A stretch of 64,000 nt of DNA from Solea solea. Taxonomy: Eukaryota; Chordata; Actinopteri; Pleuronectiformes; Soleidae. The translations under genes were made by a program, and so were the position numbers. The stretch spans positions 25,241,316 to 25,305,315 of the forward strand of contig NC_081146.1 of assembly GCF_958295425.1 (NCBI RefSeq). The letters are read 5' to 3'. Shown in pieces: positions 11,031-24,529 of this stretch. Below the pieces are notes generated by a model that was not told where the DNA came from, did no database searches, and was given only the letters and a program-made list of their open reading frames with translations. Each line of letters begins with the position of its first letter. The stretch's first letter is position 1.

Positions 11031-13715
11031 CCACAATCATTTTACGCTGACTGTGAATAAAACTGAAAACCTTTTATGAAACTTTATTTTGGCCTGGGTT
11101 TTTTTCTTAGTGTTTTATAACAAAATGACCTGAGCAGAAGAGGCTCAGTTATTGAAAATGTACGATACATATCACTGTGTTATAGTCATAGGAGTAAAAT
11201 GACTTACTTAATAAAATGAATTACTTGAAATACTGTTCAATTTCAACCAAATGGTTTAAAAACAACAAACTAAATGGATAAAAGTTGAAAACAGATGTGT
11301 GGATTGTCACTTTTGTTGTTTTTTTCTCCTTAATTGTTTGACTACATTATGAATATATGTGGTAACTGATGCTGAAAGCTTAAAAAAATGTAAATAAAGA
11401 GAAGTAATCTACAAGTTCACACTTCTTTCTTTCTTAACTACTGCTTTTTGACACAGAACAGGTTACTTTTTTTTAATTATGTTGTAAATGATGTTTATTG
11501 TATTTTATTTACATTTTATATTAATTTGTTAATTTATTCACATGAACATAAAAGTTCAGTCTGTAGTTCACAGGAGATAATCTATGTTTATCTACTTAAT
11601 GTGTACATTAATTTTGTGATTTTACATCCAAATGAAATTATTACAATTCTCAGTACAAAGACGGAAAGTTGTGATTAATACCAGCAAAAACTTTGATTAA
11701 TTAGTCACGTTAGTTACACATGAGTCATAAACACAGACTCATACAGATGCCGACTAAAAAGGGCAGATAGTAAATTCAGTTGAAGACAGAAATGAGCCGT
11801 GCGTGTCTCTGCAGGCCTCAGACGGTCACTCAAGACAATCGCAGGAAATGCAACACGTGAGCCTCGCGGCTCTGTCTTCTGAACACACTCGCGGTTGCGT
11901 CTCCAGCTGTGCACCGGGGGTTGTAGCACCAGCGAGGCGCGAAGAAGAAGAACAAGAAGAACAAGAGAACATACACCAGGGCACTTCCTCTTCCTGTGAC
12001 AGCGAGTGATGGTGGCCTACTTTGCCTTTTTTTTTGTTATCTCGCCTGACGCCGCGCTGGGGTTGATTTAATCAGTGGGTTGAGGGGGTTAACGAGGGAG
12101 CGGGAGCGCCCGCCTCAACCTCCCAGAGTCTGGAGCTGCAGGAGAAGCTCGCAGGCGGTAAAAGTGGTTCTCTGAAGACCACAGCGACACAGAGAGAGAG
12201 AGAGAGAGAGAGAGTCCCAGTACTGGTGCCAAACAACCTCTCCTACCCCCCCTCCTCCTCCTCCTCCTCCCACTGACAACCTGATTAGAGCAGATCAAAC
12301 CTCGCTCACCTCACCTCGGCCTCCAGGGGGCTCCGTCTCTGGCGCGGCGAAGGCTCCGGGCAGGAGCTGCTCTCAGTGCAGGGGCGGGTGGGGGTGAGGG
12401 CGTCAGCTGCTTGGGTCGAGCTCTAATAACAAACGGATGCCAAACAGTTTTGTCAAAGGTGGAAACTGACACTGACCTACATTACAAAAGCCACAAGACA
12501 ACATTTTTCAGTACACGTCTTTCTCACGTGCGTGCATCATTTACAAGATGTGGCAGCACCTGCATCAGGGAACACATTGTTCTGTTAAGTCTAATAAAGC
12601 AAACCGTTGCTATTTGTTATTAAGATAAATGTGTTTCTTTAAAGGATTACGCTGTTGAAAACTGTTCATTCCAGCCAACCGTCTCTTGTTTCTTTCAACT
12701 GTGATCATGATCAATCTGAAACATTAAAGTTAGGGTTGGAAACATTTGTTATCTTCACATCCTGATAGCAATCAAAAGAAAAAAGAAAAGCTACCGTAGC
12801 TCTCACAGTACTGGAATAACTCATTCAGGTCACATGGCTTTGCATGACCTGCCCGTATTCTCACAGCTCGCGAGAACTAAATCGAACTAAAAGCATCTGG
12901 ACAAACAGTGTCACTATCAATATTTATGTTGTTTATTCCAACTAGAGCGAGAATATTTACCGTACCCTAAACCTGAGTCCATCACGGCCGAGAAGAGCTC
13001 AAAATTTAGGCTCAGTTTTAGTGTCATACTTTACGTAAAACTGCTAGCTAGAATTTTGTATTATTTTCTTTCCATTTCTTGAGTTTTTCCACCAAATTAC
13101 GCCGTAATATCGGGGTGTTGAAGACAGAGCTGCTGGGCAGAGGGAGAAGAGCCAAGTGTCAACGGACACATCTTCAATCCCCAGAAAACTGCCAAGGTGG
13201 CAACTCAAAGACTTCTTGAAAGACTTCTTGCAAACTTTCCGCTAGAACATCCATCTGCACTTCACCTCTGCACATGAAAGACTAAGAAGCCTCAGAAACC
13301 GAAAACAGGAGCCAAATCTTCAAACGGCCTTTACTGCCCTCTGGAACCAGGAGAGCGGTCCATGCCATGTGGAGGTATGGAGAGAAGCTGGCGGCAGCAG
13401 CAGCTGGTGGTGCTGCTGCTGGTGGAGGTAGGGTACTAATCGGGGGGGAAAGGAGGATGGATGGATGGATGGATGGATGGATGAAGGAGGGTGGGAGGGA
13501 GGGATGATAAAGCCTGATCTGTGCCACGGGGCATTCATGGCTGTCGGGGATGGAAGGTGGGGGGATATTTGGGGGCTGAACGGGTGGGAGGAGGCATTGT
13601 CTGCTGTGTCCGCGCGTTTATAGGATTGAGCTCAAGTTTCCTTTGTGTTTCCATTTTGTTGAGGGATTATGTTCTTTGAGAGAGTTGTGCAAGCAGGCAG
13701 CACACGGAGTGGAGG

Positions 13716-13717
<2 letters not shown>

Positions 13718-13763
<46 letters not shown>

Positions 13764-13770
13764 GAGGGAG
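13718..13770 (+). repeat. (GA)n microsatellite
   Basis: Long GA run with a few GGGA interruptions. Similar runs are at 7165-7199, 12189-12214 and 41285-41302. A (GGAT)n run is at 13455-13484. Confidence 0.95.
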
Positions 13771-13984
13771 GACGGGTGAGGGAGGATGTCTTTGTTCAGA
13801 GCATTGATCATGAACAAGACAGATAGCAGAGGGTGTGTGTACAAGTTAGTGTATCTGTGTGTATGGCATTAATACCCGTGTGTGTGTATGACTGTGTGAG
13901 AGGGAGGGAGGGAGGGAGGGAGAGAGAGAGAGTGAGCAAAGCAAGATGTCAGGACATGTAACCAGCCATGTAACAATTTAAAAT

Positions 13985-14270
13985 CAATTTGCCTCCCAAG
14001 AAGGAATTGCTCTGCGAGAGGTTTTTTTTCCTCTCTCCCAGCGAGCGTTCGCAGGACTTTTCCTTCTGTCTAAATAGATATCCATTACATAATCGCTTCT
14101 CTTTCTCTGCAGCCAGAGACTGTAAAAGTTTGCCACACTGAGTGGCGGCGTTATCACCCCCACATAATGTTTTCTGATTGCTCGTGACATTTGCAAGTGT
14201 GGTTTGATCAAACGAGGGTCGAAAAACACTCGCCCTTTGACTGAGGGCGAGGACACTTCCTGTGATCGTT
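13985..14270. other. Possible conserved non-coding element
   Basis: Complex sequence with ATTACATAATCGC, GGCGTTATCACCCCC, ACATAATGTTTTCTGATTGC and GTGTGGTTTGATCAAACG. No repeat match within the window. Two minus frames are open by chance. Confidence 0.35.
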
Positions 14271-15758
14271 GATCGACTCATGTCATGTATGAGAAAACTT
14301 TCTCCATGGGGTTATCGCGACCCTATTTACTTTATCAGTTGTGACATGAGCACATTTTGTGTAATTGGTAAACAAATAATTTGCAGATGTTTTTTAAAAC
14401 TTCAATTTATGCATTTTTTTTATTATTATTAACACATAAATCTCAACTAAAAGGTTGGGGAGATTCTCCCATGACCCCTCTGTGGGTCCCGACCCAGTGT
14501 TTGGGTGCTTCTCCATCAGTATGTGTTTTTTGTGTCAATTGGTGCATAAAAAACACCTGAATGGAAGTAGAGAAAATACAATAAAAAACATAAAAATATC
14601 ACAAGCAAGTTTAAAAAATTTGAATAGGACACAATTTGGCGACTCGATAGAAAGTTAGGTACAAATGCGTAAAATGTCCTTTCATGAACAACATAATATC
14701 AAGAGGCAAAGAGGGCATTGAACATGGATCTAAGGTTAAGCTGCACTTACAGCACCCTCTGCTGGACTGTGCTGTAAATACTTCAGACATTCTGAGCACT
14801 TCTAGGCTGTGTAAGTTCAAACAAATATCTGAATTTTGTTTAAAACGTGATGACCCTTAGTGTGCCCTCAATCGTGAGAGAGAAAGGTTATGAATGGAAG
14901 TGATTAACACGACCACAATGATATTAATGGTTTCATGGTTTTAGCAGTGAAACACTAAGTCAAGGTACATGACATCATTGCATCAAGTTTCTGAGTTGAA
15001 AATCCAAATTCAGGGGGTGTTTCTTACACTGAAACCTCGGAAATTCCATTTTCCCACAACAAATGGAATGCACCAATATCCCAGTGTTTCCCAAACGTCC
15101 AGCGTATGGACCCACTTTATAAAGATGCAAAACTATCGTGACCCAAATCACGATATCAACAAATTGGCAAATTTAAGCATTATGTTGCGACACATTTACA
15201 TTTATATATCTGTGACACCAAAATATCGTTTTAAATTAGTAATCGCATAATTTAGTAACTAAAAAATACAACTTAATTTAAGGCATGTTATTAAAAACAT
15301 ATACCATATTTACATATACATATATATGTATGTATACACATATATATATATATATACATACATATACATATACATGAAGTCAAACAATGTTATTGGTATA
15401 TATTATGTTTATATACAGTATATAAAAGTGTTCCCGGCAGCACAAGTGTCAGTCCAACTCTCTGTGAACAAAAAACACTTTTCTCTCATGAATCGATTGG
15501 TGAACGGATGAAAGTTTTCCCATCTCTTCACAACTCAATGAAAACAAATTCACACAAAAAAGTGGTGAAAATGTGAGTGCTGAAACTTTTCCAACTCCTC
15601 TCATTTAAATAAAAAAAACACACCTTGTTCCAGCCCCACTGGGTCCTTACGTCGCCATTGTTGTTGTTGTGTTTGTGTGTTTCTTTATCCTCATCTTGTT
15701 AAAACACCACATGGTATATTTACATAGGATAAAGCGACACACATACATATACATATAG

Positions 15759-15760
<2 letters not shown>

Positions 15761-15797
<37 letters not shown>
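15761..15797 (+). repeat. (TA)n microsatellite
   Basis: About 18 TA units. Related AT-rich runs lie at 15310-15375, 37543-37563 and 39173-39220. Confidence 0.95.
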
Positions 15798-15801
<4 letters not shown>

Positions 15802-15829
15802 AAATCATTTGCATGCCTGGAAAGTGCAC

Positions 15830-15985
15830 TTGAGTAACCGTAATTACACGTGACACCAATTACTCTGTTACTTTGTATTAAATTATAATGGGAAATTCCA
15901 CTAGAGAATTGGAGCCTAATTGCATCTTAATTTGCATAATTTTGCATATTAATCGCATCTCCAATGAATAATAAATTTCGGCAGA
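15830..15985. other. Possible conserved non-coding element
   Basis: ACCGTAATTACACGTGAC, TTGCATAATTTTGCATATTA (octamer-like) and CCAATGAATAATAAATT, lying just right of an AT microsatellite. Confidence 0.35.
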
Positions 15986-16384
15986 TTTTTTTAATTTATG
16001 CGCAGATACAAAAAAAACGACAAAAACAAAACAAGTTGAAAAATTATTTGTGAGTGTCAAAAATAACAACTTAAATACTTAAAAGCGTTTGTGTGTTAAT
16101 TCCTGACATTATGTTTAAGTCAGAGATAAGTCGACTCTTAAGTAAAAAACACTTAAATATTGAAGGGGAAATATTCAATTTTACATGAAACTTTGTGGCT
16201 GTGTTTGAAGTCATTGCAGTGATGCCAAATACTTTCCACAACCATGATAATTCACATTTCTTTCACTCTTTCCCTTCACACTCTCTCTGTCTATCTTTCA
16301 TTCTTTATTTCTTTCCTTTTCTTTTTTTCTCCTGCTCGACACCTGTGCCTGCAATTGTGTGTGGCGCCCTGCCAGCACACAAAC

Positions 16385-16418
<34 letters not shown>

Positions 16419-17628
16419 TCCAACACCAGTGGCCCAGATTAAATTCTAATTTACAAAAACAACATTATTTTCACATTTCACACGCACAATCCACTTCCAG
16501 CAGGAATAAAAAAAAGTTGACCAAAAAAGAAAAAACGGATAATAATGAAAAGAGGCAAATTCAGCTGTGGAAGAAAAAGTCATAAAACATGTGAATTATT
16601 TCATAAAAAGGCTAAAAAATGTGCAGTTTTTTTAAAGTAAAATCATAATTTTTGCAACGGCAACAATTGAAATGTTCTATTTTTTTGATTATATGTCAAA
16701 AAATCTAATGTTTGACATGCGTTTTAGTATAATTGTACTTTATGTGTTGCTGTTTTCTAAATTTCTATTATAGCTTTTAATCTACAGCTTGAATTATTGA
16801 AAATCTATTCCAATTTTATAGATATTTGACCCCAAATTGTTCAATTTCAATTCTACATTATTCGTATTTTACTAAAACATACTGCGTTTTCCAAATTCTT
16901 TGCTAATTTACATGAAAAAAAACAAAAGATTTTTATGATTAACTGGAAAAAATGTCCCCTTATTCACTGTTTACTATAAAACGGATACATATTTCAATTA
17001 AATGAGATTTCACACACTATTAATCATAATTGTGTTGTATTTTTCTCCTTCATCACCTTCATCCATGCACTTTACTGATGGATACATTAGATTACACCTT
17101 ATTTATTTACAATAAAATTGCCTTTTTATGTCATTATTTTTTTCCATTTGTCTCTTTGCACTGCTTTTATTGTGGGGTGTATTTGTTTAAGAGTAAAAGG
17201 CCATTTTATTTTCATGTGTGAACGTGCATAAAAGACAACAAATAAAGAAAATCTGGAATCACACTGAGGTAAAAGGCAAAAAGACTTCAGTTCAGCAAAT
17301 ACAGTAAATATCAGGGAGTGAGTTTAGACTCAGTCTGACATGATTCTGCTTCTTCTCTTCACTCTCTTTTTTTTAATCTCTCACACCATCATCATCAAAC
17401 ATCTAAAATTCTGATTCACAGAATCATGATTTAATCCAGAATAAAGATAAAACATGTTTAATCGTCCAGATCCTCGTGAGTTCATCATCACTAACGAGGC
17501 ATATTTAACCTGCGCTCCACTCGTGACCCTCGCCTCACACTTGGGAGACTTTCACTGAAAACACACACACGCACACACGTCTTCAGCCCTGTCAGTGGAT
17601 GTTACAGCGGCTCAAAGTGCAGACAACA

Positions 17629-17642
17629 GCGCCCTCCAGTGG
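17629..17642 (-). promoter_or_regulatory. CTCF-like site
   Basis: On the minus strand CCACTGGAGGGCGC matches the core CCASYAGRKGGCRS at 13 of 14 positions. Confidence 0.4.
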
Positions 17643-18750
17643 CTCAAAGTGCAACACTACAGCTCCCACAGCCTCCACGACTCTGAGCAGGACTTAAATT
17701 TACTTATTTTACTGCAAGAAAATGCTTTTTTTTATTACTTTTCCCACATTATTTACCAGTTGAACTGTTATTTCTTTATATATTCACTGTGTTTTGGTTG
17801 CTTAATGTATATACTGTATATTTTTACTCTATCATCATTCTATATTGTACGTTCATGGATGCAAAAATGCACTTTTATTAGATTATTTGTTACCTTTACT
17901 GACTAATTAAGAACTATCTTTTTTCAAATGTAATATAACAGAGATTTTATATGTATATATAATTACTTTCACCTAATTTTATGTGCGTTAAACCACAATT
18001 TACAGGATTAACTTTCAATCAAGACCCAAAAAATGTCATTATCCATCTTTCACAATTTATCATGATAATTAATGACAATATTTGGCAGTTTGTATCCCGA
18101 CAGGTCTCAGGCAAAGTCATCATTTGCTGTGGCGCCCCCTACAGAAGGAGAAGTGTAACCTACTTTAGTGGTTTTTGTTTTGAAAGAAACAACGTCAAAC
18201 TTTTCAAATATCTTATCGTTTAAATGTATTAATTGCTTCATGCTTAAAAAAAAGTGCAAATCTAAATTAGGTCTGAAAAATTATTCTATGAACTATTTTG
18301 ATAATAGATGAGTATTTTTTTAAATAATTAAAACAAGTTTCTCTGATATTTCAGCAATATTTTGTTAAACTGAGTTTTGTTGAATCAAACTCACACTGGA
18401 TATTCCTAACTCTCTGTTACGTCTTTATCTTTCAGACCTCATCACTTCTTAAACTTGTCGTCCTCCTCGTCTTTGTGACCGTGTGAACCCGGTTAAATGT
18501 CTTGATTGTGGCGTAATGAACAGCAGCCTGGACTCAGACTCTTCTCTCTCCTCCTCCTCCTCCTCCTCCTCACGTGTTCACGTGTTTATCTGCACATTCT
18601 CCAACAATTAATTCCACCCGGCGTGGACTCGTTAATATTCTGCTCCACTCCACTCGCAGATGTAAAAAGCATTCTCAGCTGACACGCGTAATTACTATGA
18701 TACATCCCGGGAAAGGTTTCCCTGTCTGAGCCCAATCTCAAATAACCCAG

Positions 18751-18781
<31 letters not shown>

Positions 18782-19039
18782 TGTGTGTGCAGCTAATTAT
18801 TGATAAATAAAATTAGTTGGGAGAACTTCAGGTGGGCGGGGCCGCACGCAGGTGTCTGCCACGAGCGTGTGTGCGAGGGAAAGAGGGAGGGGACGGGAAA
18901 ATGGCGCTGACCTGTAATCACCGGGAACAGCGGGGACTTAATGATGTTTTGGTCTGATGATCAAATTTTACATTTTCCCACAATCACTTTAGACACCTGC
19001 TCTGTAAACAAAGGCTTTTTTTCTTCTTTTAGATATTCT

Positions 19040-20130
19040 CTTTGATTGTGTTAATAATACAGCACACACACGCACACACAATGTTCAAGTTTGTTTTGAT
19101 AGTTTTAACACACACATACGTTTGCACAGCATTCAAAGTGAGGACCCTCGTAGACATAATGGATTTCCTAACCCCTTACCTTAACCTTATCAAAACGAAG
19201 TGCCTTATCTTAACCCTAATCCTAACCTGAACCTAATTCTATCGCTTACCCTAAAACCAGCTCTTAGCCCCCCAAATAAGATGGGGGGGACCAGACAAAA
19301 TGTCAACTTTTGGTCCTCACAAAGCAATAAATAAAAGAATTCACACACATGCTTATGTCTATTTGATTTGGACAGCCTGAACAAAGCCTTATCCCCAACC
19401 TTAATCGAATCACAAATCTTACTAGAGCTGCAACTGACGATTATTTTTCATAATCGATTATTCTGTTGATTATTTTCACGATTAATCGAGTCATCGCTTG
19501 GGACATAAAATGTCAGAAAACGTTAAAAAATGTTGATCAGTGTTTGTCAAACCTGCAAATGATGACGTTCTCAAATGTCTTGTTTTATCCACAAACTAAA
19601 ATTATTCCGTTTTAATGATTTCTTTGTTTACAGGAAAGAAAGAAACCAGAAAATATTCACATGTAAGAAGCTAAAACAATCAGCAATCTTGTTTTAGTCA
19701 TGAAAAAAGCTTCAAACTGATTAATCGATTATCAAAATAGTTAATTTAGTAATTGTTTCAGCTCTAACCTGAACCAGTTCTGCTCCATAAGGACCAGGTT
19801 TTGATCTGCATGAGGACTATTAAGTTCTGCCTACTACTGGTCCTGACAAGTTCAGTGTTTATGACAGAAAACGTTCTAAAGAGGCAACAAATACAAGAAC
19901 GTACACATTCTCACATAGCTCTCTTACTATAAGCCTCTTACCCGAACCCTTAATCTAAGCCCAATTATAACCCTAAAACCAGGTCTTAACCCCCCCCCCC
20001 CCCCCCCAAAAAAAAACTCCTGTAAAGTTGTGAGGATTAGACAAAACTGTCCCCACTTTAGCAAAAAATGTCCTCAGTTACTACAGTTTAGAATATATTT
20101 TTTGTTTGGTCCTCACAAAGACACACATAC
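19040..20130 (+). repeat. TAACCCTAA-like and GGTCCTCACAAAG dispersed repeats
   Basis: Two blocks (19040-19335, 19790-20130) share AACCCTAAAACCAG, GGTCCTCACAAAG and a GAACCAGTTCTG-type segment, interrupted by the element at 19424-19769. Related pieces lie at 4120-4240 and 56385-56440. C17 plus A9 homopolymers lie at 19990-20016. Confidence 0.5.
19424..19769 (+). repeat. Full copy of an abundant TAATCGATTA-rich miniature repeat
   Basis: About 346 bp. Ends TAGAGCTGCAAC and, inverted, TAGAGCTGAAAC. Internal landmarks are AAATGTCAGAAAACG, TCTTGTTTTATCCACAAAC, GAAACCAGAAAATATTCACA and TTAATCGATTATCAAAATAG. No matching target duplication remains, so the copy is old. Partial copies of the same family lie at about 2640-2750, 6105-6145, 8520-8830, 21390-21630, 21640-21775, 39700-39870, 42715-42765, 44815-44945, 48130-48270 and 54250-54440. 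Confidence 0.75.
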
Positions 20131-20663
20131 AAGAATAGGCACATACACTCACAGGACACGAGGCAGATAAATGGATATTTGTCTCCCTCTACTGGAGTTT
20201 GTTTGCAATGACACTGTGCTGCCTTCAGGTACAGTACTGCCTTAATGATTGAATGTGCATAAAAGGGACACAAAAATCAACTAGAGAAGAACGCTTATAA
20301 ATAGTTGACGTGCATTTCTACAAACACACGTTTATAAAAAGTACAGACAAGTGTGAAATACTACAAATAATAATAAAAACCTGTATATATAACATGTAAA
20401 TATTACATTATGATCAGAGTACGTAATGTAAGTGCAAAAGTAATAATATAGGGACAACTTGTGACCCTGAACTAACTTAAATATTGAACATTTTACATTT
20501 AAATATTAATTTGATGTACCAATATTTGGCTATTGTAGACCTGCCTATTATATTTATAGAAATAATAACTTTTAATATTATTACTGTTTACAGAAGTACT
20601 AGAAGGCAGCAATGTGTCGTTTACAGCAGAGAGGAATCTGGGTAAATCATGGGAATTGCGTGA

Positions 20664-20890
20664 GTTTTACCTCTGGAAGATGATGATGATGAGGATGAGG
20701 ATGGTGGTGGTCCTCCTCCTTCTCCAGACCCAGTCCCGGCTGTGATGCAGCGGATCGCCAGCCTCGCTGCTCACCCGGAGTTCGCCGCCGAACTCCGCCG
20801 GAGTCTGGCAGCCGGCGGTGCACCAGCGCGTCTGTGCGCGTGTCTCCGGCGGGGAGGCCCGGCGGAAGTTAGCATTCGCCGGGAAGAAAC
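20664..20890 (+). other. GC-rich island with an acidic, Ala/Arg-rich open frame
   Basis: In an AT-rich desert, a CpG-dense block reads in one plus frame an acidic run (DDDDEDEDGGG), then VMQRIASLAAHPEF, AAELRRSLAAGG and RRGGPAEVSIRREE before TAG near 20890. An in-frame TGA lies just upstream, so an exon would need the weak acceptor CTGGAAG. The minus strand also has a 102-codon frame. I recognise neither product. Confidence 0.35.
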
Positions 20891-21017
20891 GTAGACTCTT
20901 CAGCTTCCAGCCCGGAGCCGACGGCGTCCCAGACCCGATTACATGGATCCGGTGTAAAGTCATGGTGTTGGTCATCGGTGTGTATTTTGATAGAGAGTTT
21001 AGCAGGTAACTCCACTA

Positions 21018-21095
21018 ACATGCCACTTTATTAGGTACACCTGTTCAACTGCCTGTTGCACATCAGCCAATCACATGACAGCTGTTCAGTGCTAA
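21018..21095 (+). repeat. Fragment of the ACTTTATTAGGTACACCTGT repeat
   Basis: GCCACTTTATTAGGTACACC, then TGTTCAACTGC and CAGCCAATCACATGACAGC. Widespread fish repeat wording, recognised from memory. Confidence 0.55.
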
Positions 21096-22339
21096 TGTGT
21101 TGACAAACAGCTACTGAGTAGCACTAGCAAGTCTACAACCGTGTATTTTATTATTAGTTCAACTTTATATTGTAATAGTGTATGTGGCAACAGGTGGAAA
21201 GCAGGTATACCGGGCGTGACGTCACCCAGAAGAATCTGAACTCCCGTTTTTGAAGACCGATTGCTGCCCAATCGATACGAAACCGATTTTTTTAAAAGAT
21301 GCTACTACTTCCTGTCGAAACGGGCAACTTCCTGTCAAATCCATTGACAGCAGTTTCAGTAATTTTAAATAAAATACTGTACAGCTACAAAAATGAATTG
21401 ATTATTGATCAATAATTAAGTTGATTGCAAACTATTTTGATAATCGACACGTTTTCAAATGTTCATTCTTCTTTAAAGTGAATATTTTCTGGTTTCTTTG
21501 CTTCACACAACAAAAGAATAACACAAATTTAATATTTTTTTGCCTGTGGACAAAACAAGACATTTGAGAGCATCATCATTCCAAGGTTTGCGAATAAAAT
21601 TTAATCGATCATTGGTAATTGATTGCTAAATGAATCGTCAACTATATTCCAGATTATCTACATTTACAATCGGTTTGAGTGTATGTTCAATGATTAAGAT
21701 AAGCCTTGTGATTGTTTCAGCTTCTTAAATGTGGATATTTTCTGGTGTCTTTGCGCCATAAAACAAAGAAGGTTTAATTTTTCCACACCATGACATGAGG
21801 TTCTGGCTCCTCTCAACGCACGAAGGCCCCCGATGACAAAAATCTTTAAAGTGGCGCCTGGTGAAGATGGCGGCCCCGCAGAAGAAACTGCTGTATACGA
21901 GTAAGCGTTCGCTGTGTTCGCGAAAAGTATTGATTACAGTCAAATCTCTTTGGAGTTTAAATCTATTTCATGCGAACATGTGCTGCCCCTATTTTGCTGA
22001 ACACTTACATTTTGACAAGTGCTCGATGTTCTGTGTCAAATTCACAGTTTTCCTTATGACTTTAACAAGAAACCATCTAATTTAAGGCCAATTTGAGTGA
22101 CACTGGCCATTAATTAGGTTTAAAAATATATTATCTGCAGTATAAAGAACTCAGTAATAGGTATCTGTGAATTGCACGTCTGAATAACAAAAGATTAAGT
22201 TGTGAATATTACGTCTTTAATGCCAGAATTCAGTTCTGATAGTGTAAAATTCTGATAATTCCTCACTTCTTTGATTTTTGTTGAGAGAAAAACAACCACA
22301 AGGACACGATTTGCTGCTGTAAGAAAAAAACAACAACCC

Positions 22340-22640
22340 CAGAATAATTTCACTCCCTGTGCATGTAACAGTTAAAGCCTCTTTGCTTCTCCAATCTGTA
22401 ATCCGGTTAGTTGTTGGACCACACGGTGGAAGTCGACTCTACCTAATGCCCACCTATCTAGTTGGCCAGATTTGGCCTCCTATTGTTTCAGCTCTTAGAA
22501 TCCCTCTCCTGAGGAAAGCCTGTTAAACTTCAAATGTTATCCCAGAGGCAAGCAAAAAACAGGCAGTTTGGCAGAACAAGGAAAGGCAATTTTTAGAATC
22601 CTCACATCATTACTTTCAAGGTTCAAGGACGAGGAGAAAA
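22340..22640. other. Possible conserved non-coding element
   Basis: Complex sequence with TTGTTTCAGCTC, CCTCTCCTGAGGAAAGCC, CAAATGTTATCCCAGAGG and GGCAGTTTGGCAGAAC. No frame and no internal repeat. Confidence 0.3.
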
Positions 22641-23749
22641 ACTTAGTTTGAAGTTTTGAGAGGAGTCGGCCTGCACTGATGGCGCTGTCTCCAAACAACG
22701 TGGTTTAAGAGCTGTGTATTGCATTTAACTGGGGGGAAAAACTTGAAATATGATCACATTAATTCAGTAAAACAGACCAGAAAGTCAACATAGGACAAAT
22801 TATCTCATTAATTCAGAAAAATGTAGCCAATTATTTTTTCAAGTGTAAGGAAGTGGCTCTTGTAGGAATTTGCAAAGTTTGAGTTGGACAGTTGGGTATG
22901 GGTAAACATCTGTCCTCTCGTGGGCCACGGCTGCTTGCACTGGCATTGGAATCTGGCTAAATGACGATGATCTGTCAATCATCATGGACAGCCTAAGCAG
23001 CCTAGACTAAACTGGACAACAGACAACGTGAGCACAAGACTTGAGTAACTGTCCCATTGGGTCACATGAACTGGGACCAAGAGCCATAGCACTTGAAGAC
23101 ACCTGAAGACCTCAGAACCTCATGTTCCTACTACCTCGTCAATCCTCAAATGCCTTCATAAACGTTCCTCCAGTGATTTCACTTACTCCAAGAAAATTTG
23201 TTAAACCAAGTCATGGGTTACGTTCAGATTACCAGCCACGCATCGGGAATACGATTCAGTTACAGATCAGATTTGATGGTTCACATCTTGTATTTGACTT
23301 TTATGTGAATGTGAATGTCCTCTCAAACAACAGAAAACATTATATTTCTGAGCTGTCGCATTAGATTTGTCAGATATGAACCAAATCTGCTTTGAAAATC
23401 AGAATTGACTATCAGATTTTACATCAACAGGAAACGTGGATATGAATCACTTCGTCCTGGTAATCTGAGTACAACCAAAAGTCAAATTAAGTGTTTTTAA
23501 CGAAGATATATCCAGCGAGATGAGCTTTTTAAACTGTCTTTTACTAGACGGCGACTGCGTTTTCCTGGAGCTTTTAGTCACAATCTCTGTCCACCAACCA
23601 ACAAGGCTGAATGCTCACAGAAAAGTATGAAGGCAAGTAAAACTGATACCAAATACAGAATAAACTTTGTTAAACCAATAATGTGTCAGTAATCATTTCA
23701 TTCATTTATATTCAATCCTCATGGAACAAAATATATTAGTATTCTGTCT

Positions 23750-24295
23750 ATCTTATATAACCAAATATTAGCGTGAACTCAAGTTTAAGCCACAAAAACA
23801 AAAGTATTTTCCCATATTTATGTCTGCAAAACATCACCTAACTTAACATCAATATGCTAATATAACAAGGGACTGCATTAGCACTAAAAGTCTCTGTTTT
23901 CCATAACTGTGATACATGAACACACATCAGGGACAAGATATATTAGTATTCTGTTTTTTGTGATTAGATGTAAAGCGAATGTTGTGTTACATGGTTGTCA
24001 GAGAGTTGACTGTTTAAGCTAGGGCTAGGATATCGTCCAGACTCAACCGGTCCATCTTATATAACAGAATATTTGCGTGAATGCAAGTTTAGGTTAGATA
24101 ATGAAAAGTTTGAGCCACAAAAACAAAAGTATTTTCCCATATTTAGGTCTGTAAAAACATCCCCCAACTTAGCATCAACATGCTAATATGACAACTGACT
24201 GCATTAGCATTAAAAGTAAAGTCCCTGTTTTCCATAACTGTGATACATGAACACACATCAGGGACAAGATATATTAGTATTCTGTTTTTTTATGA
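23750..24295 (+). repeat. Tandem duplication, two units of about 300-330 bp
   Basis: ATCTTATATAAC at 23750 and 24054, CCACAAAAACAAAAGTATTTT near 23790 and 24114, and GATACATGAACACACATCAG at 23911 and 24242 appear in the same order. The two copies differ by small indels. Confidence 0.8.
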
Positions 24296-24529
24296 TAAGC
24301 AAAGTGAAACAAGATAATCCATTTTCCATAGCAGGCAGGAGGGGGCGTAATTTCTGGTACATGGTTGTCTTGGTTGGTTGGCGACGCCGTCGACTTGTTC
24401 AAGCAAGTCATGTACGCACGTATACGTGTGGCTCTTCAAGAGTCTTAACACCCAGAGAAAATAGTTGTATAGCGTCGCCACGGGCAAGAACCACTCATTC
24501 TCATTCCACCTGTTAAATGGAAAACGCAG

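Noticed and set aside
13282..13844. Ser/Pro/His-rich minus frames
   Set aside because: These are translations of the GGAT and GA microsatellites at 13455-13484 and 13718-13770.
19195..19275. Interstitial telomere-like TAACCCTAA words
   Set aside because: The words are irregular and belong to a dispersed repeat whose second block (19920-20000) has the same wording. There is no true (TTAGGG)n array.
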